From positions 1-19,128 of the forward strand of contig CAYMUZ010000058.1 of NCBI GenBank assembly GCA_964393875.1: a DNA stretch of 19,128 nt, in the 5' to 3' direction. Under the pieces are notes generated by a model that saw only the letters and a program-made list of their open reading frames with translations, searched no databases and was not told the DNA's origin. The DNA is from JAHFHB01 sp964393875 (GTDB lineage Bacteria; Omnitrophota; Omnitrophia; Omnitrophales; Aquincolibacteriaceae). Positions 17,701 to 19,128 of this stretch are shown here, one piece after another (positions within the stretch are counted from its first letter, which is position 1; each line of letters starts with the position of its first letter). The position numbers were made by a program, and so were the translations under genes.

Positions 17701-19128
17701 TACGGCAGATGATTTTGAATGCACGGCAGATCATTGCGATGGGGCCGGACTTTGCGTGCATCCCCCAGAGCCCGTGACTCATCGCTGTACGCCCGATGCT
17801 CATGAATGTTCAGAGGACCACTGCAATGGATCAGGGGTTTGTGTACACCCTCCGACGGCAGTGAATACGGCGTGTGCGCTGGATGAATATGAATGTACGA
17901 CCGATAGCTGTGATGGAACCCGCTTAGATTGCCCTCATACCCTGAGAGACAATCACACCGTTTGTTCCGATGACCGCGTGAACTGTACGATTGACGAATG
18001 CGATGGGCTTCAAAGAACCTGCCAGCATATCCCGGCGGACAACCTTTGCGCTGTGGGGCAGGTTTGCAGCGCCGCAAATGGATGTCGTTGCGGCGGCGCT
18101 ACCCCCGCGTCTTGTGACGGAGCGTGCTATGAGTGTTGTGCAGATACCGATTGCGGAACCGGGGCCATTTGCAATACGACCACCCATCTGTGTGCCTGCA
18201 ATGATCAAAATGAATGCACGGATGATGCGATGGTAAACGGCGTGTGCACCCATACACCCCGGTCTTCAGGCACTGCGTGTACTCCTGATGATAAAGAATG
18301 CACCACGGATGCTTGTGATGGCAGTGGTGTTTGTAAGCACCCACCCAGACCCGTGACCCAGAGCTGCACAGCAGATACGAAAGAATGTACGGAAGATCAC
18401 TGTGATGGTGCCGGTGAATGTGCGCACTCGTTGACACCTGCCAATACGGCTTGCGCGACAGACAACAATGAATGCACGAATGACATTTGCGATGGGTCGT
18501 TGGATACCTGTCAGCATGTGAATCTTGCGAACGGGACGGCTTGTAACGATGGGCTATTTTGTGTCGATTCAAGCACATGTGCGAACGGTATCTGTGGCGG
18601 TGGGACACCGAACTCTTGTAATGACGGCATTGCCTGCACGGATGACAGCTGCAATGAAAATCAGGATCGCTGTGATCATGCGCCGAACAACAGTCTTTGC
18701 AGCGGCGAGCAGACGTGCGATGTAACTAATGGCTGCTTGTGTCCGAATAACGGAGTGCCGTGCGGCGGGACGTGTTTGCCTTCGGGAAGCACTTGTGAAT
18801 GTAGTGCGCCTTCTGAATGCGCGGATAAACCTTGTAATGACAAAGCGTGTACGAACCATGCATGCGTGTATACGCCCAATAACAATTTAACGTGCGATGA
18901 CAATGACCGTTGTACGGATGAAGTCTGTATAGGCGGGTCGTGTAAGAGCACAGCGCATTGCGCGTCACCGACAACAGATTGCACTTCGAGTGATGGATCG
19001 TGCCATTGTCCGAGTAATGGCGTGTTGTGCAACGGGACGTGTATTGGAGCGAACGATTGTTGTATCGACGATGATTGCAAAGAATCCCCGGACAATGAGT
19101 GTACGACGAACGCGTGCAATACCGTGAC
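8648..19128 (+). CDS. Giant secreted cysteine-rich repeat protein, 3' partial
   Basis: One frame is open from ATG 8648 through the right edge: 3493 complete codons and no stop. The N-terminus is a signal peptide (basic RRRSKTWK, hydrophobic core to about residue 30, likely cleavage after SLA at 36). The mature protein is Cys/Asp/Thr/Gly/Asn-rich with about one cysteine per seven or eight residues in sampled stretches. Units of two known kinds dominate: DUF4215/Myxo-type (CGNG...EQCDDGN...GDGCSSTC) and CTDC-type (CDDGNxCTTDxCDPxTGCxH, as in the Dictyostelium slime-mould repeat family). Such proteins are extracellular; here a disulfide-stiffened surface fibre, adhesin or matrix component is likely but unproven. 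No enzyme domain, membrane anchor or sorting signal is visible; the C-terminus lies outside. Both strands also carry many overlapping ORFs, which I read as by-products of the codon make-up. Confidence 0.93.
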   Translation, partial: MTRRRSKTWKVTAFCRLAIFCAGAGFFFSGPTHSLADSSSSSSHRNQTPSRDSFSFIISEPVPPFPPAMAQLGLSGEVIAAPVCGDGVVILPEECDDGNRKDGDGCSEDCLLEKIRDLTCSIRVTGGGVFLVKKIGTAAGQTVCSSPAGEREIDSENSLTWLDRALGMSEARADPSSEPGDEAQKPLEERCYTWTLVSGDVSDCSVVQQCREIKVSCPRPTRQKIIYTAELNTKRGRLLSDVVHFEFIAVGCGNGKEDAREECDDGNNVDGDGCSASCLKEPLPNFCGNNRIESPEECDDGNTRDGDRCSSTCRINRVCGDGFLDPGEQCDNGTQNGTTGNDCSRFCTLIPRCGNGKLDPGEQCDDGNLTGGDGCSVLCRLEVLCGNHIVDAEEQCDDGNTLNGDGCSSTCRRECTGGQVFCPVRSDCRSAGRCNCGTNAECDDRNACTTDTCENAVCVSSNNNSRCDDHNSCTQGDSCSNGICAGGGIQCPVPGMVCNAARGSCQCPTGTTRCKGQCLPLGDVCPCLDDSECQDVDVCNGREICRNGQCALGTPLSCSDGNVCTTDFCDPPTGCVHQNNSMPCSDEVQCTRGDTCAEGRCRGQSVCTIVSQECSSTSGRCECPAGRKLCRGMQCIPDAAPCSCSQDSECSSNVCTGVEHCVNFSCVADLPLNCDDRNACTSDSCNPSTGCVHEGLSVPCDDGNPCTTGDLCVNSVCTAQPLVCPVVGANCDPETGICRCPSPLVQCGSRCVSAGTSCCTSDRDCLDEDVCNGTETCNVETGVCIQGTPLTRDDQNPCTTDSCDPQTGVIHEPNTNLCNDGDICTVNDRCTSLGCPTGQPACCLAQPACQNPLVCNSVNGSCQCPAGQYLCGPLCVPNESPCECFSAGPCDDRNRCTEGDICDLTRHVCVPGRQISCSDGNDCTNDDCIPSIGCRFSPNNGPCNDHNACTTESCSGDQCVARAITCPLQGQLCDPASGCACPAGTVPCGSRCETRCACTTDAQCDDGDVCDGGERCVITAGGNHACERDPAHPALECPDDGNACTTESCHRVLGCQHTNLTSPAGTQGGVCDSDVCTNDRCSAGVCVTTPKCSTDRVCNPQSAVCECPIGQFLCRDTVCLPTGSPCECINSSQCSNENLCDGTKTCVNFSCVNGTPVLCDDGVFCNGVETCVPSTGRCSAGTPPSCSESPDISCTTDSCNSVSDRCVHTDNGTCTGGKICVAASGGCSCPANRPVFCGGNCVTDESACPCPDDGNDCTSEVFTGGHCTHPARPQGTACADDGVPCTADLCAGSVCRHTSTCDDGLFCNGAEVCNGQGGCLSGTSPCPSGTCNEALDLCDGETGTGETGTGETGTGTGTGTGTGTGETGTGTGEEQTCGALQRRCGAGCILLTDCCEDSDCHEAPADDVCTTDTCDHTTHRCGHQNNTRSCESDNLSCTDDICVNGSCNHPLSVDGTTCDDGENVVCTRDVCDGQHEDCRHMPDNSRCSGGQVCNAGTGCGCTGSTRFFCDGECRECCANADCGTNAVCDAARHTCICDDQNECTADAMVNGVCTHTPRPQGTGCADDRRDCTDDVCNDLGVCTHVPISANQTCLTDSHGCTRDHCDGAGECVHDLLAGGSACALESVDRLDCTNDFCNGTNPDCQQSSNCTAPKVCDPNSGQCACPAAVPYFCTLNNTCVAGEADCRCDDDGSDCQVDAIVNGVCTHTLRQNGAACLDDGNDCTSDVCDGVSSACQHPARSAGTACASDGVDCTADECDAVHTCQHTPSNGRCGVGQVCNATTGCQCAGSTPASCDGACYQCCVNADCPTGAVCDNHLCTCDDGNECTEDTRGAAGECSHTPRAQGTACATDGNECTTDVCNGSGICGHASDVGRACTPDDQGCTTDRCDAAGACVHDLVTDSTRPCETGSVDAIPCTRDFCDGVHTQCQHPDSCVSPKTCDHSSGQCTCSSNAPYFCATTNTCVAQEADCPCADDGLDCTDEVIVDGECTHPARANGTTCNDRNACTRVDTCQSGSCLGGDSVVCAAPDQCHSARVCDTATGICSNPPRPDGTGCNDANECTRKDTCQNGDCTGSNSVVCTAQDECHSVGTCNTSTGACSNPMAPVTQSCTADSTDCTDDHCDGLGSCIHPSNCPTGQTCNPQDGQCRQPCTASSACQESPDNVCTTNTCNTATQQCAAPVNNTDPCAQHFCKLNERCANGACGGGANRDCADTVGCTTDSCDENQDQCTHTPNNSLCPTGAACDLNFGCRCPTGQQVCFGQCIDAALTCRNSQCSNPRVRLSQTGNARVSVGASTSADAVTFCSYSDTQAFPEDHDFVLSSGCSGFVSISSVHAVDYTTVTVQCTAAHANGDYCAVIAHGATSGRSSIALNVFCLLPDSTQCGNGIVEGSEQCDDGNSNETDLCDSSCHVTHLCGNGIHNLQEECDYNDTPAHIQQDCSPSSPTCNTDCTCANTPPPLCGNNAVDPGENCGEPGLPPCASGMICTQCVCEACPEGQRVCGSLCIPATGCCADPDCRENPVDNECTQNTCNTGTHVCNAPVNTTGSCADEGIPCTTDHCTEGVCEHTADNSQCTGGQVCTTANGCQCTGSTPVSCNGTCVQCCTDANCGTNAVCSPATHSCTCDDQNECTDDSGVPTEACIHTPRAPGTGCADDHKECTTDACNSSGLCQHIPKSVTQVCAPDDQGCTTDHCDVVGECVHDVRDPSQPCEPESVDAFDCTRDFCDGTNSACQHPLKAPGVECLSDGVSCTNDQCNGTSRDCQHPDSCTAPRLCNAASGQCACPAVRPYFCIDDNTCVASAAQCTCIDDGHECTDEVIVDGACTHPRRQNGTACSDDQKDCTDDICNGTSPDCTHPVKSANTACTPDTHACTRDICDGAGERCTHPLEENHTVCPTDGVSCTLDECDGSLEDCQHRDTCTAPQSCDPGTDQCQRCPSGQRSCDGVCIARTGCCVNEDCREQPNDNECTRNECDTTEHQCRPPVNTTDPCTPDEFECTNDVCNGNGVCTHPPKAVDRACTADDFECTADHCDGAGLCVHPPEPVTHRCTPDAHECSEDHCNGSGVCVHPPTAVNTACALDEYECTTDSCDGTRLDCPHTLRDNHTVCSDDRVNCTIDECDGLQRTCQHIPADNLCAVGQVCSAANGCRCGGATPASCDGACYECCADTDCGTGAICNTTTHLCACNDQNECTDDAMVNGVCTHTPRSSGTACTPDDKECTTDACDGSGVCKHPPRPVTQSCTADTKECTEDHCDGAGECAHSLTPANTACATDNNECTNDICDGSLDTCQHVNLANGTACNDGLFCVDSSTCANGICGGGTPNSCNDGIACTDDSCNENQDRCDHAPNNSLCSGEQTCDVTNGCLCPNNGVPCGGTCLPSGSTCECSAPSECADKPCNDKACTNHACVYTPNNNLTCDDNDRCTDEVCIGGSCKSTAHCASPTTDCTSSDGSCHCPSNGVLCNGTCIGANDCCIDDDCKESPDNECTTNACNTV
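8897..8977 (+). repeat. Isolated DUF4215/Myxo-type disulfide repeat
   Basis: Residues 84-110, CGDG...PEECDDGN...DGDGCSEDC. The six-cysteine-type spacing and the CDDGN/DGDGC pattern match the DUF4215/Myxo repeat family; the Asp-rich DxDG core resembles calcium-binding loops. Confidence 0.8.
8978..9400 (+). other. Non-repetitive N-terminal segment of the giant protein
   Basis: About 141 residues (111-251) with no CTDC or DUF4215 units and few cysteines. It contains alternating stretches such as IRVTGGGVFLVKKI and KIIYTAELNT, then HFEFIAVG, suggesting a beta domain. I do not recognise the family. It runs directly into a DUF4215-type array. Confidence 0.6.
9401..9880 (+). repeat. Tandem array of five DUF4215/Myxo-type repeats
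   Basis: Five consecutive units begin CGNGKEDAREEC, CGNNRIESPEEC, CGDGFLDPGEQC, CGNGKLDPGEQC and CGNHIVDAEEQC. Four continue CDDGN...GD-x-CS-x-x-C. The third is altered (CDNGTQNGTTGNDC) and lacks the DDGN core. Confidence 0.88.
10166..12664 (+). repeat. Seven tandem super-repeats of about 116-126 residues
   Basis: Units start at 10166, 10514, 10865, 11237, 11588, 11966 and 12332. Each opens with a CP hinge (CPTGTTRCKGQC, CPAGRKLCRGMQC, CPSPLVQCGSRC, CPAGQYLCGPLC, CPAGTVPCGSRC, CPIGQFLCRDTVC, CPANRPVFCGGNC). A typical unit continues with a DxxCNGxExC-like block, one or two CTDC-type repeats (SCSDGNVCTTDFC, NCDDRNACTSDSC, SCSDGNDCTNDDC) and a closing GxC. Units 6 and 7 are remodelled. The stretch from 9881 to 10165 looks like a partial leading unit. 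Confidence 0.85.
12665..12763 (+). repeat. Gly-Thr-Glu low-complexity linker
   Basis: Thirty-three residues (1340-1372) containing only G, T and E: three GETGT, five GT, one GETGT, one GT and a final G. At the DNA level it is a degenerate GGNACN tract. It contains no cysteine and separates two repeat families, so it probably acts as a flexible hinge. Confidence 0.9.
13115..13972 (+). repeat. GQVC super-repeat, copy A (286 residues)
   Basis: Starts GQVCNAGTGCGCTGST, then ECCANADCGTNAVC, CDDQNECT, THTPRPQGTGC, a run of CTxDxCDGxGxCxH units, SGQCACPAAVPYFC and DAIVNGVCTHT. Internal units of about 28 residues follow the pattern DG-x-x-CT-x-D-x-C-x-G-x-x-x-C-x-H. Confidence 0.85.
13973..14647 (+). 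repeat. GQVC super-repeat, copy B
   Basis: Immediately follows copy A and aligns with it from GQVCNATTGCQCAGST through THPARANGTT, including QCCVNADC, CDDGNECT, HTPRAQGTAC, SGQCTCSSNAPYFC. After that it changes to a different 55-residue repeat. Codon third positions differ widely from copy A. Confidence 0.83.
14648..14977 (+). repeat. Two tandem 55-residue repeats
   Basis: Units at 14648 and 14813, each 165 bases. Shared pattern: C-N-D-x-N-x-CT, DTCQ-x-G-x-C, a SVVC-x-A-x-D-x-CH block and T-G-x-C-S-N-P. The next unit at 14978 (CTADSTDCTDDHC) returns to the CTDC type. Confidence 0.82.
15476..15796 (+). other. Cysteine-poor inserted domain of the giant protein
   Basis: About 107 residues (2277-2383) that break the repeat pattern: few cysteines, many Ser/Val/Thr, with strands such as NARVSVGAS, FVSISSVHAV and YTTVTVQC. 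A beta-sandwich-like domain is plausible; I recognise no family. DUF4215-type repeats follow directly, as after the N-terminal non-repetitive segment. Confidence 0.65.
15797..16120 (+). repeat. Second DUF4215-like group, three units
   Basis: CGNGIVEGSEQCDDGN...DLCDSSC is a full unit. CGNGIHNLQEECDYN and CGNNAVDPGENCGEPG keep the opening but lose the CDDGN core, so they are divergent. Confidence 0.78.
16376..17402 (+). repeat. GQVC super-repeat, copy C (expanded)
   Basis: Starts GQVCTTANGCQCTGST and follows copy A (QCCTDANCGTNAVC, CDDQNECT, HTPRAPGTGC, CTTDHCD, SGQCACPAVRPYFC, DEVIVDGACTHP), but has an extra unit of about 30 residues (LKAPGVECLSDGVSCTNDQC) before the SGQC block. Confidence 0.83.
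18056..18560 (+). repeat. GQVC super-repeat, copy D (shortened)
   Basis: Starts GQVCSAANGCRCGGATPASC, then ECCADTDCGTGAIC, CNDQNECTDDAMVNGVCTHT and several CTxDxC units, but leaves the copy A pattern before the SGQC/YFC block and moves into ANGICGGG. Confidence 0.8.

Noticed and set aside
9325..18974. Many long minus-strand open frames (for example 9325-10191, 13586-14488, 15821-16750)
   Set aside because: They lie wholly antisense to the giant frame. Its Cys/Asp/Thr/Gly/Asn codons rarely give stop codons on the opposite strand, so long open frames are expected. Their translations show only repeated low-complexity patterns and no known domain.
9401..19128. CRISPR-like or satellite DNA repeat array
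   Set aside because: The periodicity is at protein level in one frame, with codon-level divergence and variable spacing; there are no identical direct repeats with unique spacers.

Overview
The window has two parts. Bases 1-8498 hold a tightly packed, all-plus-strand block of ordinary bacterial genes. Bases 8648-19128 are one uninterrupted reading frame for a giant, secreted, cysteine-rich repeat protein that runs off the right edge (3493 complete codons visible, no stop). I read this frame line by line and found no in-frame stop or frameshift.

Housekeeping block. The order is lspA (5' end cut off), lgt, an rluD-type pseudouridine synthase, a UbiA-family prenyltransferase (mqnP-like), ubiX, mqnA, mqnC, a UbiE/MenG methyltransferase and a RidA-family protein. 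Nearly every junction is an overlap of the ATGA or TGATG kind or lies within a few bases, so this reads as one translationally coupled operon, ending in a small hairpin plus T-run at 6860-6879. LspA and Lgt process lipoproteins. MqnA and MqnC belong to the futalosine route to menaquinone; the prenyltransferase, UbiX and MenG fit its late steps. MqnB, MqnD, MqnE and a UbiD-type decarboxylase are not here and must lie elsewhere if the pathway is complete. A second short unit follows: a CPBP (CAAX-type) membrane protease overlapping an unrecognised 208-residue secreted protein.

Giant gene. A 149-bp AT-rich gap carries a near-consensus promoter (TTGACA, 17 bp, TATATT). The protein then shows, in order: a signal peptide; one DUF4215/Myxo-type CDDGN disulfide repeat; a non-repetitive segment; five more DUF4215-type repeats; seven super-repeats of about 116-126 residues built on CTDC-type units; a 33-residue linker made only of Gly, Thr and Glu; a second repeat family with a longer period (four copies of a GQVC-initiated module); a cysteine-poor domain followed by three more DUF4215-like repeats; and further repeats to the edge. 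Cysteine is roughly one residue in seven or eight in sampled stretches.

Organism. Futalosine menaquinone synthesis, heavily overlapping genes and a giant Cys-rich protein with Myxo/DUF4215 repeats suggest a Gram-negative-type lineage such as Omnitrophota, Myxococcota or a related deltaproteobacterial-type group. This assignment is inference and low confidence. No rRNA, tRNA, CRISPR array or insertion sequence was seen.
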